Source: Pseudomonas piscis (GTDB taxonomy: Bacteria > Pseudomonadota > Gammaproteobacteria > Pseudomonadales > Pseudomonadaceae). From it: DNA of 64,000 nucleotides. The notes beneath the pieces were generated by a model. The model did no database searches. It was given only the letters and a program-made list of their open reading frames with translations, and was not told the DNA's origin. Shown piece after piece: positions 46,211 through 55,500 of the stretch. Position 1 is the first letter of the stretch. Each line of letters starts with the position of its first letter. The stretch is taken from contig NZ_WHUV01000001.1 in the NCBI RefSeq assembly GCF_009380155.1, positions 1 through 64,000 on the forward strand. Direction: 5' to 3'. The position numbers and the translations under genes are program-made.

Positions 46211-46924
46211 ATGGCAGTCACCACAGCAGTGATTCTGGCTGGTGGCCTGGGGACACGCTTGCGCAGTGTGGTGTCGGAGGTACCCAAGCCAATGGCTCCC
46301 ATTCAAGGCCGCCCGTTCCTCGAATGGCTGATGGACTATTGGATCGGCCAGGGCATCAGCCGTTTCATCCTGTCGGTCGGCTACCTGGGGCACTCCATCA
46401 GTGAACACTTCGGCAATACCTATCGTACGGCCGAAGTGGATTACGCGATCGAGCATGAGCGTCTTGGGACCGGCGGTGGCCTGCTGCTAGCGACATCGAA
46501 GCTGAGGGATGAAGAAGCATTCCTGGTTCTCAATGGCGATACCTTCTTCGCCGTGCAATTGGCAGCCCTGGATAGTTTTGCCAGGCAAGAGAACTCTGAC
46601 TGGACCTTATCGCTGTTTCGAGCTGCCGAGGCGAACCGCTACATGGGACTCGAGCTGGACGATGAGCGGCGCATCAGATCATTGGCCTCACAGCGTGGGG
46701 TACCAGGTTGCCTAGCCAATGGTGGCGTCTACTGGGTGCGTCGCAGCAGCCTAGCCCGCCTTCCATTCGCGCAGGGCACAGCGCTATCGCTGGAGGATGA
46801 GTTGCTACCGGAACTACTGGATTGTCGCGCAACGCTAAAAGGCTTTGCCGCCGATGGTGCATTCATCGATATCGGCATTCCCGAGGACTATCACCGCGCC
46901 TCGAGCGTGCTGACAGGTATTTGA
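46211..46924 (+). CDS. hddC: HddC-like sugar-1-phosphate nucleotidyltransferase
   Basis: The 237-residue protein has the signature LAGGLGTRLRSVVSEVPKPMAPI and VLNGDTFFAV, as in D-glycero-alpha-D-manno-heptose-1-phosphate guanylyltransferase (HddC). The paired HddA-like kinase supports formation of GDP-D-glycero-D-manno-heptose. It starts 3 bp after the dehydratase gene. It is somewhat short of a mannose-1-P guanylyltransferase (about 470 residues), so that alternative is unlikely. Confidence 0.75.
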   Translation: MAVTTAVILAGGLGTRLRSVVSEVPKPMAPIQGRPFLEWLMDYWIGQGISRFILSVGYLGHSISEHFGNTYRTAEVDYAIEHERLGTGGGLLLATSKLRDEEAFLVLNGDTFFAVQLAALDSFARQENSDWTLSLFRAAEANRYMGLELDDERRIRSLASQRGVPGCLANGGVYWVRRSSLARLPFAQGTALSLEDELLPELLDCRATLKGFAADGAFIDIGIPEDYHRASSVLTGI

Positions 46925-46939
46925 TAGGGCGATGGGTCG

Positions 46940-46967
46940 GCCTGAATCCCAGGCCGGCTTCATCTTG
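46940..46967 (+). other. Hairpin between hddC-like gene and the SDR gene
   Basis: ggcctg and caggcc flank aatcc in the 80-bp gap. No T tract follows, so a processing hairpin is more likely than a terminator. The next gene has its own strong ribosome site (AGGAGAAGGA). Confidence 0.35.
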
Positions 46968-47005
46968 CTCTGACATGTTTCATGTACAGGAGAAGGACAC
47001 AGACG

Positions 47006-47944
47006 ATGGGCTACAACATTCTTGTAACTGGCGGTGCAGGCTATTTGGGGTCGACGCTGGTGCCAGCTTTGCTGGATGCAGGGCATAACGTCACCGTGGT
47101 GGACAACTTCCTGTTCAAGCAGGCGAGCTTGAACCATGTGTGCCACGCACCGAACTTTTCCGTGGTGAAGGGCGATATTCGCCTGGAAAGCGTAATGAAG
47201 CCACTGCTGAGCAAAGCAGATGTGGTCATTCCACTGGCTGCGCTGGTTGGTGCTCCGATGTGCAACGCCGATCCGGTTGGTGCTTCGAGCATCAATCACG
47301 ATGCAATTGCCATGATGCTTCGCCTCTTGTCTCCTGAACAGGTGGTGCTGATGCCGACTACCAATAGCGCCTATGGAACAGGGGATGCAGAAAACTTCTG
47401 CAACGAGGAATCGCCGTTGCGGCCAATCTCGCAATATGCCAAGGAGAAGGTCGAGGTTGAAAAGCTATTGATGGAGCGTGAAAACGCTATCAGCTTCCGC
47501 TTGGCCACTGTTTTCGGCATGTCGCCACGGATGCGCACCGATCTTTTGGTCAACGATTTCACTTATCGCGCGGTCCATGATCGTTTCGTGGTGCTGTTCG
47601 AGAGCGGCTTCAAGCGTAACTACATCCATGTGCGCGATGTGGCGCGAGTTTTCCTGCACGGCCTGGAGAACTTCTCGTCCATGGCAGGGCAGATATATAA
47701 CGTCGGTCTTTCGGACGCAAACATCTCCAAGCGTGAACTGTGCGAGCGTATCCAGCTGCAGATACCAGACTTCGTATTTATCGATGCCCCAGTCGGCAAA
47801 GACCTGGATCAGCGTAACTATGTGGTATCCAATGCCAAGCTGGAGGCCACTGGCTACCTGCCGACCATGTCTCTTGATGACGGCATCCGCGATTTGATCA
47901 AAGGTTTTACAATGATCAAGAATATGGTCTACGGCAACGTTTGA
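47006..47944 (+). CDS. NAD-dependent epimerase/dehydratase (extended SDR)
   Basis: The 312-residue SDR has the Rossmann motif GGAGYLG (9-15), a TTNSAYGTGD segment (118-127) and Tyr144-Lys148 (YAKEK). It resembles UDP-glucose 4-epimerase-type proteins of O-antigen clusters, and could act as an epimerase or as the ketone reductase of a branched sugar. The exact reaction is not readable. The start is ATG at 47006. It ends about 35 bp before the ABC transporter genes. Confidence 0.8.
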   Translation: MGYNILVTGGAGYLGSTLVPALLDAGHNVTVVDNFLFKQASLNHVCHAPNFSVVKGDIRLESVMKPLLSKADVVIPLAALVGAPMCNADPVGASSINHDAIAMMLRLLSPEQVVLMPTTNSAYGTGDAENFCNEESPLRPISQYAKEKVEVEKLLMERENAISFRLATVFGMSPRMRTDLLVNDFTYRAVHDRFVVLFESGFKRNYIHVRDVARVFLHGLENFSSMAGQIYNVGLSDANISKRELCERIQLQIPDFVFIDAPVGKDLDQRNYVVSNAKLEATGYLPTMSLDDGIRDLIKGFTMIKNMVYGNV

Positions 47945-47980
47945 CATACTCCGCAGCCTCGACAAAGGAAGGATTTACCT

Positions 47981-48790
47981 TTGGTTAGCCACCTCTCGGC
48001 GAAGCAACTGTTGCGCAATATCCTCCGCCATCGCTCCATGATTCAAGCCTTGGCTATGCGAGAGTTGCAGAGCCGCTATATCGGAACTCTGGGCGGAATG
48101 CTGTGGGCGGTTGCCCATCCGCTGGCGATTGTTGTGGTGTTCTACTTTGTCTTCGCGGTTGGCTTCAGGGCACAGGCTCCCGTAGATACACCCTTCATTC
48201 TGTGGTTTGTCTGCGGGTTGGTGCCCTGGTTCTTCTTCAGCGAGATTCTGCAATCCATAACCCATTCGATCACCAGTAATACCCACTTGGTGAAGAAGAC
48301 CGTCTTCCCTACGGAAATACTTCCGCTAGTTCACCTGGTATCGGGCTTGATCCCTCACGTGATTTTTCTAGCGGTCCTGTTGGTCGTGATGCTGCTCTAC
48401 AAAGTGCCGCTGTTGCCTGAGCGCCTGCTGTTCGTCTACTTCCTGCTTTGCACCTGCGCTTTGCTGCTGGGGTTGGGTTGGATGCTGGCGGCGTTACAGG
48501 TTTTTTATCGGGACATAGGCCAAGCTTTAACGATCTTGATCAATCTCTGGTTCTGGAGCACTCCTATCGTCTGGTCGCCGCAGATCATGCCGCCTGCCAT
48601 AGCCGAATGGATGGTCTACAACCCGATGAACTACATCGTGCAGGGCTACCGGGGCACGCTGATCTTCCCGACAGTTACCTGGCCACCACTGGATCAGACG
48701 TTGGTCTTCTGGAGCTTCACGCTTGTTGTGTTGTTCTTGGGAGCCTTTATCTTTCGTCGATTGAAGCCGGAATTTGCGGATGTCCTCTAA
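47981..48790 (+). CDS. wzm: Polysaccharide ABC exporter, permease (Wzm)
   Basis: The 269-residue protein has six hydrophobic segments and the ABC-2 polysaccharide signature YIGTLGGMLWAVAHPL with PMNYIVQGYRG near the C-terminus. It forms the channel that carries lipid-linked O-polysaccharide across the inner membrane. Its presence means the polymer is made in the cytoplasm, without Wzx/Wzy. The only in-frame start near an AGGA site is a TTG at 47981. Its 3' end overlaps wzt. Confidence 0.88.
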   Translation: MVSHLSAKQLLRNILRHRSMIQALAMRELQSRYIGTLGGMLWAVAHPLAIVVVFYFVFAVGFRAQAPVDTPFILWFVCGLVPWFFFSEILQSITHSITSNTHLVKKTVFPTEILPLVHLVSGLIPHVIFLAVLLVVMLLYKVPLLPERLLFVYFLLCTCALLLGLGWMLAALQVFYRDIGQALTILINLWFWSTPIVWSPQIMPPAIAEWMVYNPMNYIVQGYRGTLIFPTVTWPPLDQTLVFWSFTLVVLFLGAFIFRRLKPEFADVL

Positions 48791-50120
48791 TAGCATGGCA
48801 AACGATACAGTGATTTCCGTGCAGCACGTATCAAAGAAGTTTCGACTGTTTTCCTCGGCACGGGAGCGTTTGATAGAAGGGCTTCACCCACTACGCAAGC
48901 AGTACCACAAGGAGTTCTGGGCTCTCCAGGATGTTTCCTTTGATGTGAGCAAAGGCGAGTTGATTGCCGTGCTTGGGCGCAACGGCTCGGGCAAGTCCAC
49001 GTTATTGCAGATCATCTGCGAAGTGATGCAAGCCACCAAGGGCAGTGTTTCGGTAAACGGCAAGATATCTGCGTTGTTGGAGCTGGGTGCAGGTTTCAAC
49101 CCTGAGTTCACGGGGCGGGAGAACGTCATTCTCAACGGATCGATCATGGGCTTCAGTCGCCGTGAAATGGAGGCGAAGATGCCTTCTATCGAAGCGTTCG
49201 CGGAGATTGGCGAACACTTCGATCAGCCAGTGAAGACCTATTCATCGGGTATGTTCGTACGGGTGGCTTTTGCTGCAGCGATACATGTGGAGCCTGAAAT
49301 CCTGATCGTCGATGAAGCATTGAGCGTCGGCGATGCGAAGTTCCAACATCGTTGCTTTCAGCGTATTCGAGAGTTCGTGGATCAGGGGAAGACCATCCTG
49401 TTCGTCTCCCACAGCATCGACACGGTATTGCGCCTATGCCATCGCGGGCTGGTAATTGAACAAGGGCGGGTATCTTTCGATGGACCGATAGTTGCTGCCG
49501 TCAATCATTACCAGAACCTACTGTCTGGAAAAGTGGCACTGTCACATGAAGATGAAGATGAAGACGAGAACGGTACGTCCCCTGATGAACAGGTATTGGA
49601 GGCCGGAGGAAGTGTACCGTCGCTTTTGCTTGATGGTGGAACGAGCGATGTAATTCGCAATAAACCTACCTATAACGCTCATGAAGTCCGATTGGGAAGT
49701 GGCGAAGTACAGATCATCGATTTCGAGATATTAGCAAACGGTAAAAAAGATCCGATCACCATTCCCACAGGGCAGACGATTGAACTGCTAATCAAGATTC
49801 TTTTTCACAAGAAACTCGAAAATGTTTCCGCTGGCCTGGCAATCGTCTCCCTCGATGGAACCTACGTATTCGGCACCAATATGCTGATGCTTGAAGCTCC
49901 TCTGCTTTCCGCCGAGGAGGGGGAGTGTCGGGTTGTGAAGTTCTCTCTACATACCGGTTTGGTTGGGGCTGAGTACTTCCTGGATCTCGGCTGCACTCAG
50001 GCGACCCCCGAGGAGGACCGTTATCTGGACGTAAGGCGATCCCTGGCGTGTCTCACATTCGCCCGCACTCCAGGTATCGTAGGTTTCGCTGACATGCAGG
50101 TCAGGCATGAGGTTCTATGA
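48780..50120 (+). CDS. wzt: Polysaccharide ABC exporter, ATPase with C-terminal carbohydrate-binding domain (Wzt)
   Basis: The 446-residue protein has Walker A GRNGSGKST (66-73), signature YSSGM and Walker B LIVDEAL. The last about 150 residues form the beta-rich domain that recognises the finished, chain-terminated O-polysaccharide. An acidic linker (EDEDEDE near 255-265) separates the parts. I used the ATG at 48780 overlapping wzm; ATG at 48795 also fits. Presence of the binding domain implies a modified terminal sugar, possibly set by an enzyme of this cluster. Confidence 0.9.
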   Translation: MSSNSMANDTVISVQHVSKKFRLFSSARERLIEGLHPLRKQYHKEFWALQDVSFDVSKGELIAVLGRNGSGKSTLLQIICEVMQATKGSVSVNGKISALLELGAGFNPEFTGRENVILNGSIMGFSRREMEAKMPSIEAFAEIGEHFDQPVKTYSSGMFVRVAFAAAIHVEPEILIVDEALSVGDAKFQHRCFQRIREFVDQGKTILFVSHSIDTVLRLCHRGLVIEQGRVSFDGPIVAAVNHYQNLLSGKVALSHEDEDEDENGTSPDEQVLEAGGSVPSLLLDGGTSDVIRNKPTYNAHEVRLGSGEVQIIDFEILANGKKDPITIPTGQTIELLIKILFHKKLENVSAGLAIVSLDGTYVFGTNMLMLEAPLLSAEEGECRVVKFSLHTGLVGAEYFLDLGCTQATPEEDRYLDVRRSLACLTFARTPGIVGFADMQVRHEVL

Positions 50121-50144
50121 GCCTCGTGCTCCCCTGAAGAGTTT

Positions 50145-51101
50145 TCACGACAGCCACTTCCTTTCAAGCAGCGCCCAGTACTCGATCAGGTCCGCAGGGA
50201 AACCGTGCTCGTCGGTGAAGTTAGCCTGCATGGTTTGATATCGCTCGTGGGCGATAGCATATGAATCAGGCCAGTTGCTCAGCAGCTCGCCTAAACGCTG
50301 CGGCAGTTGCGCCTCATCCAACTGAAAACAACAGTGCGATATAGCCGACGTATCCCGGCTGCCAATCGATACAGTTGCCCGCCCACAGCGTAATGCCGCG
50401 ATGATTCGCATCAATGACAACCAGCGCCAATCAGGTCGCTGGGGAATGTTCAGCACAATTCGTGCTGTCGTATTCAGCTGATCGCGACCTTTGCGAGGCA
50501 GGAAATGCGTCGTGTGCGTCAACGAATGGCTCGCCGAGAGATTGGTTAGTATCTGTTTGCGAAAAGCGGTCAACGCACCAGTAAAAACAAAATCATATTG
50601 AGGGGCGTTGATGTCAGGTTCCACGCGCGCTAAAGACGGAAAGGGCAGTGCACGAACCGGTATGCCCGGGAACATCCTCTCGGATCCAATCAACTGCGGA
50701 AGGTCTCCCAGAACCCACAATGCCCGTAGGCAAGGCAAGCAGTCCATGAGGTTCTTGATACGTGCCACCTGGGTGACAGGGTGCATGTAGTCGTTGTCGT
50801 TCCATAACGGTTCACCGTGAATGAACAGCTCCCCGCCCTGTAGATCCAAGTGCTCGGTCATGATGAGCGCAACTCTTTTTCCTGTGCGTTCACAGAAATC
50901 GATCAGCGTCTGGCTGGTGGCTTCGGAAAAGTTCTCGATCACGACATTCAAGGCATCGAGTCTCGGTTTCCTGCTCATCGAAACACGATAGCCATGCTGT
51001 TGCATGATCAGGAAAAAGAACTCTACCTGGTCACTGATACCTGCCAGTGGATGGTTGTAGACCCATAGATGGATATGCGGCAGTTTCTTTCCGTTGCTCA
51101 T
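50145..51101 (-). CDS. Glycosyltransferase-like protein
   Basis: The 318-residue protein starts at ATG 51101 (MSNGKKLPHIHLW), with ATGA overlap to the preceding glycosyltransferase gene. It is probably GT-B-like: MQQHGYRVSM, RVALIMTEHLDLQGG, and a C-terminal WRWLSLMRIIAALRCGRATVSI segment resembling the donor-site region. No clear family was recognised. The neighbouring genes point to assembly or decoration of the same glycan. It converges on wzt with a gap of 25 bp. Confidence 0.5.
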   Translation of the reverse strand: MSNGKKLPHIHLWVYNHPLAGISDQVEFFFLIMQQHGYRVSMSRKPRLDALNVVIENFSEATSQTLIDFCERTGKRVALIMTEHLDLQGGELFIHGEPLWNDNDYMHPVTQVARIKNLMDCLPCLRALWVLGDLPQLIGSERMFPGIPVRALPFPSLARVEPDINAPQYDFVFTGALTAFRKQILTNLSASHSLTHTTHFLPRKGRDQLNTTARIVLNIPQRPDWRWLSLMRIIAALRCGRATVSIGSRDTSAISHCCFQLDEAQLPQRLGELLSNWPDSYAIAHERYQTMQANFTDEHGFPADLIEYWALLERKWLS

Positions 51102-53248
51102 CGTGTGCTCTCTAAGATCGCAGCCTTGACGGTATCGACAGATAGACCCGAATGCGTACAACTGTAAAACCCCGCATGAACTCGGGCGATGTCAAAGTCT
51201 CCCTCCGACTCCGGTATTGCATAGAAGACATTGGCATAGCGAACGAGATTGAAGCCCCCTATCCCTTTCTCCAGCAGTTCCGTGTCATCTCCCCCCGGGA
51301 GTTCCTCTACCTGCCGCAACAGGTCTTTGAGACTACTTCCTACCAGACATGGATCGTACTTTCCGGCCTGGGCATACATAGGGATGAACTCACCTGCCGC
51401 GGGCGAAACACCATAGAACATGTGCCCATGCCGAATGATATTTAGCCCCTTGACGTTTTCGGCGATCAATTCGATATCCACCGACATAGCAGCTCTCTTC
51501 TGCTGCTCGATCACTACCTTGCCAGGCGTTATCAAACGCTTTGCCCGTCGCAGCAACTGCAGCGACACCGAGGCGGCAGAAAACAACCAGGGGAAAGGCA
51601 TCAACGCTTTAGCCACGTAAGCGACCAGGCGACTGGGTTGGCGACTGGTGAACTCGGCATGTGGTGCTGCCAGGTAGCATCCACTCAAGCCCTTTATGCT
51701 ACCGGCGAAGCTCAGCGACGGTGCCTCTTCGTCGATGTACTCCGCAACGGGTGACCAGTGATGCAATGCGGTAGATCCATCGACAGGGGTGAAGATCAAG
51801 CAGCCGCCCAGTTCAGTAACGCGGCCGCTACCAGCATCGAGCCGCATGACAGGTTGAGTTGCGCTAGTGAAGAGGCGCGACCAATCCTTGTTGCCTGCAA
51901 GGCATCGATTCAACTCAGGCCACTCGTGAGCATCTATGCCGTTCTTGTTAAAAGACGGCGACTCTTGGTAGCAGCGTTGAACCTGTCCCCAGAAGTCCTG
52001 GCTGAAACTTGGGCCCGAGAACGAGTCACGTGCCTTGGATAAGGCGGCATGCTGCAGCGAGAGATATTCCTCGGGATGGCTCAACAACCTTCCTATCCGG
52101 TCAACCAGTTGTTCAACCAGGTCATCCTCCAGCTCAATGTTGCGCTGGAAGCAGTTGAACATGAGCCCTGTTTCTGCATCGTGTAGCCAGTTAGCGGCAC
52201 GTATGCCGCGAAGTACCACACCGTCGAGGTTATCCGTCACGTAGCGATCCGTTCCGACTGTGTCTGAAACGATAGGGATAGCACCTGCGGCCATGGCCGA
52301 CATTATTGATACCGAATGCAAGGACATACTTGGCAAGAACAGAAAGTGAGAAGCTTGCATCAATGAATCGAGCTCAGACTCACTGAGATAGCTCTCTATC
52401 CATATGACGCTCTTACCCTCATGCCTGCGTAACCACTCCAGATCGACTCCATATTCAGCAAGTTCGAGGTCGGCAGGTCGGGCGCAGCGCATGATGAGGC
52501 GCCCCTCGCCCGGCTCAGGGAAGAGCCGCTGCCAATAACGCAAGGCAATATGGCCGCCACGCAGGGAGAAATTCCTGGGATTCTGGTTCGCCGAGTTGAC
52601 GAATAGAAAGATCGGCGCTTGCAGATCACTTTTCTCCAGGTGTTCGGGTATCGACTCGCTGCCATACAGGCCAATTCGGGATGCATGGAGTTTCTTGTCA
52701 ATGGTGGGCGACGAAAAGAAGCGGCTGATTTCGTCTAGAGTTTGTGGAATATGGGAGAAGATCCCCAAGCACAACGGGTGTTCAAAAATAGCGCTGTAGT
52801 GCTCACGCACTCTCTGCACTTCCAGCGAAGCGAACCCCTCGCTACCTTGATGCGCCAGCGGAAAGAATATGGGAGCGAAGGCCTCGCAGTGAAAAACGAA
52901 CGGACGCTGGAAGCTGGGAAATGGAGCCGTATGGTGGAACTCGATATCCCCGGGCAGCAAGCGTGTCAGGCTGAAGTTAGATATTCCGAAGTGTCTGAAA
53001 TACCCCTTTTCTACTGGATCGGACATCAACGGCGGTGCCGCGGAGTCTTTTGCCAACTCACCCAATAGTCGAGTTCTGAACGACTCCTCGCCACGGAGCT
53101 TCTGGGATAACTCAATGTTGTCCCAGGTGCTTACACTCACCCATTCCGGCCTTGACTCGAACAATGCGCGATACAGGGGATGAAAACCATTTAACGGTAT
53201 GTAGTGAGTCAAGCTCCACGGTGCTGCAACTGACAACTGAGCGTTCAT
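51098..53248 (-). CDS. Large glycosyltransferase (group 1/GT4-like)
   Basis: The 716-residue protein has a GT-B-type core in residues about 200-400: FLFVNSANQNPRNF, HEGKSVIWIESYLSESEL and SMSLHSVSIMSAMAAGAIPIVSDTVG. The last motif is the usual donor-binding loop, but the two Glu of the EX7E motif are not evident (Ser in place). The C-terminal 300 residues are of unknown type. The start is ATG 53248 with GGAGAAAGGA. First gene of a two-gene minus-strand unit with the protein above. Confidence 0.7.
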   Translation of the reverse strand: MNAQLSVAAPWSLTHYIPLNGFHPLYRALFESRPEWVSVSTWDNIELSQKLRGEESFRTRLLGELAKDSAAPPLMSDPVEKGYFRHFGISNFSLTRLLPGDIEFHHTAPFPSFQRPFVFHCEAFAPIFFPLAHQGSEGFASLEVQRVREHYSAIFEHPLCLGIFSHIPQTLDEISRFFSSPTIDKKLHASRIGLYGSESIPEHLEKSDLQAPIFLFVNSANQNPRNFSLRGGHIALRYWQRLFPEPGEGRLIMRCARPADLELAEYGVDLEWLRRHEGKSVIWIESYLSESELDSLMQASHFLFLPSMSLHSVSIMSAMAAGAIPIVSDTVGTDRYVTDNLDGVVLRGIRAANWLHDAETGLMFNCFQRNIELEDDLVEQLVDRIGRLLSHPEEYLSLQHAALSKARDSFSGPSFSQDFWGQVQRCYQESPSFNKNGIDAHEWPELNRCLAGNKDWSRLFTSATQPVMRLDAGSGRVTELGGCLIFTPVDGSTALHHWSPVAEYIDEEAPSLSFAGSIKGLSGCYLAAPHAEFTSRQPSRLVAYVAKALMPFPWLFSAASVSLQLLRRAKRLITPGKVVIEQQKRAAMSVDIELIAENVKGLNIIRHGHMFYGVSPAAGEFIPMYAQAGKYDPCLVGSSLKDLLRQVEELPGGDDTELLEKGIGGFNLVRYANVFYAIPESEGDFDIARVHAGFYSCTHSGLSVDTVKAAILESTR

Positions 53249-53376
53249 TCCTTTCTCCGCAACGAGTGCGCCCTACGCCTTGGTCATTAATAGCTTTCAC
53301 TAGTGGCCAAGCGACCTTTGAGTCCAAGACAATTACGATTTGATTGCTATCCGCAGCAATTATCGAGCGCGAAGGC

Positions 53377-54483
53377 TCATTCTTTTCCTACCTTTTGGTA
53401 CAAGCTCGACAGACTGTTGGAGTACAGGACGTTTTCCACACCATACAAGCTCTGCAGAACATGCGCCCCCAGCCTTACGTCGATCTCCCCGAGTGACTTC
53501 CTGAGTGAAAAGTACTCGTTTTCCCAACCAAAGAAGTTCCAGGTCGGATCCTCCCCGATCAGTACTGGTGGATAAAGCCTGATCTCGATGGTTTCAGCTT
53601 CAGAGACAGAATCGAATTGGCTGATGGTCTGCTCCAGCACCCGCTCCATGATCAGCGCCATCGGCATCTCGGTGCGGTAGCGCTCGAAAGCCAATTCGGC
53701 TTTTTTGTTCCATCCGGACTCCAAGATGTGCAGCGCATGTTCGTGGAACGGGATCGCTTCGGGGCAGATGCCTGCAATATCTCCTTGTCGAGTAGCGACG
53801 GGGACATACTCGGCAGCTACCGCCCGCTTCGCCATCATCAACCGTCCCAGACGCGTAGGAGAGGGTATCGGCCACTTGTCGGACTGTTTGAAGTTGAGGC
53901 CGACACGGCTATTGTTGATCAATTCCGCGATGCCTGAAGGAGAGAGCAGGTTACGAGGCCAGACTACTTTCGCATGCATCTGCAGTTGTTTAACCACCTT
54001 CTCCCGGTAGGGTGTTCTCAAGCCGAAGAAGCAGAAGTCGATATTTGGACTCTTGTTCAAGCTCGCCGGGACAAGCCGCTGCGAAAATCCAAGCTCGATG
54101 AAGGCCGTGGGGCAGAACTGCGAGTAGAACGGTACTGAACTTTCTATCATCGTCCAGATGAATTTCGCATGCCGGGCCACTTCGGAAAATGTGTTGAAGC
54201 GATTCGTCCACTGTTGATCGCTTCGCCAGTTGAAGCCATGCCCATCCGGTAACTCGGTCGCGATTATTCCGTATTCGATCCCGGAACGAAGCAGCTCTTC
54301 GATCATCCCAGGCTCGAAATACTCCCAGAACAGATTGATGGCAGACCGTTCCATGCTGGTTTCGGAGAACGTCACCTTGTGGCCGAGATCAAGCAAACCA
54401 GCCTCGAACCAGTCCGCCATATCGGTCAGCGTCGATCTACCTATCTTGTTGTGATTGGCGGTGCAAAAGTGGAACCAGGCCAT
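53377..54483 (-). CDS. Glycosyltransferase-like protein (GT-B type suspected)
   Basis: The 368-residue protein starts MAWFHFCTANHNKIGRST. NIDFCFFGLRTPYREKVVKQL and the later RVGLNFKQSDKWPIPSPTRLGRLMMAKRAVAAE resemble the end of a GT-B acceptor domain and a donor-site loop. No signal peptide or membrane segment is visible. Family is uncertain. It is followed, upstream on its strand, by the GT2 gene. Confidence 0.5.
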   Translation of the reverse strand: MAWFHFCTANHNKIGRSTLTDMADWFEAGLLDLGHKVTFSETSMERSAINLFWEYFEPGMIEELLRSGIEYGIIATELPDGHGFNWRSDQQWTNRFNTFSEVARHAKFIWTMIESSVPFYSQFCPTAFIELGFSQRLVPASLNKSPNIDFCFFGLRTPYREKVVKQLQMHAKVVWPRNLLSPSGIAELINNSRVGLNFKQSDKWPIPSPTRLGRLMMAKRAVAAEYVPVATRQGDIAGICPEAIPFHEHALHILESGWNKKAELAFERYRTEMPMALIMERVLEQTISQFDSVSEAETIEIRLYPPVLIGEDPTWNFFGWENEYFSLRKSLGEIDVRLGAHVLQSLYGVENVLYSNSLSSLYQKVGKE

Positions 54484-54528
54484 GCCGCTTTCCTAAAAAC
54501 TTGAATGGATCCGTGCTGTGTCGTGGGA

Positions 54529-55500
54529 TCAACTGGACGACTTGGTGTTTCCTCCATTTCTGACTACGAACCGCAATAGCCCGTGGGCAGCGGAGTGGCG
54601 GAGCGTGAACCACACCCACAGATATGTCCGCCAGCGAAGAGGCAAGCCGAAATCGAGAAAGGTCCGCTTGAAGTAGAAGAACAATGAGCTCCGCCCCGGC
54701 AAACGAGGTTCATCGACCGCTGAGGTAGTTGAAACAGGTTCCTGTGGTCGTCCCTGAAGAGCATTGAGGAGTCGTTTTGCAGAGTCACGCCTGGAATTGC
54801 TCAACTGGATGAACACGGAGTCATCCTGAAAGCGACCTCGCGTCTTGTACGTCTCGTCGTAGGTAGCTTTGCCGGTTCGATAATGAAGATGCTCGAAAAC
54901 CACATCATTCAAGTAGATGAAACGATCAAAACCTTGATGTTGCAGGCGTTTGAAAATATCGAAGAGGTGAACATCGATAAAGGCACCTGCATAGGCTGCT
55001 GGATAAGGGTCGACCAGCAGATCACAGGTTTTGCGTGAAAGTATCGGAAACGTTGCCAAGCCGCCTTTTTTTAGCAGGTCGTTGCAATAGCCAAGATAGA
55101 TACGATCGGCAAAACGATCATGCATCGTACGCAGTTCACGATCCCAGCCAGTGGTACGCATCACCATGTCATCGTTGACCAGGACAATGATCTGCCCTTT
55201 GGAGGCCCGGTAGCATTGCGTGTTGTATGTGCCCATCGACTGTCGGGGCCCGATGATACATCGGGTATGCAAAGAGCCACCGTCTAGATGATGGCTCTCT
55301 ACGTCATCGTCATCCACGTACAGGATCACTTCAATCAAATTAGGGGCTTCAGCGGTATCAATAATGCTTTTGAATAAACGCTTGACCAGTTCCGGTCGGC
55401 CTCGTGTCGGCAACAATAGTGAAATTAGAAGGGTTTCAGAAATAGCCGGTTTTGATTCTGGGATCGATGCATTCTTGGTAATGGGTAGCCTGGTCTCCAC
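54529..55500 (-). CDS. Glycosyltransferase family 2-like protein
   Basis: The 323-residue protein has the GT-A opening LISLLLPTRGRPELVKRLFKS and an acidic DDDD cluster (VDDDDVES) followed by NDDMVM, which may be the metal-binding DXD. It would use a nucleotide sugar donor in the cytoplasm. The start is GTG at 55500, with AGGGG upstream. It is the first gene of the minus-strand set. Confidence 0.7.
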   Translation of the reverse strand: METRLPITKNASIPESKPAISETLLISLLLPTRGRPELVKRLFKSIIDTAEAPNLIEVILYVDDDDVESHHLDGGSLHTRCIIGPRQSMGTYNTQCYRASKGQIIVLVNDDMVMRTTGWDRELRTMHDRFADRIYLGYCNDLLKKGGLATFPILSRKTCDLLVDPYPAAYAGAFIDVHLFDIFKRLQHQGFDRFIYLNDVVFEHLHYRTGKATYDETYKTRGRFQDDSVFIQLSNSRRDSAKRLLNALQGRPQEPVSTTSAVDEPRLPGRSSLFFYFKRTFLDFGLPLRWRTYLWVWFTLRHSAAHGLLRFVVRNGGNTKSSS

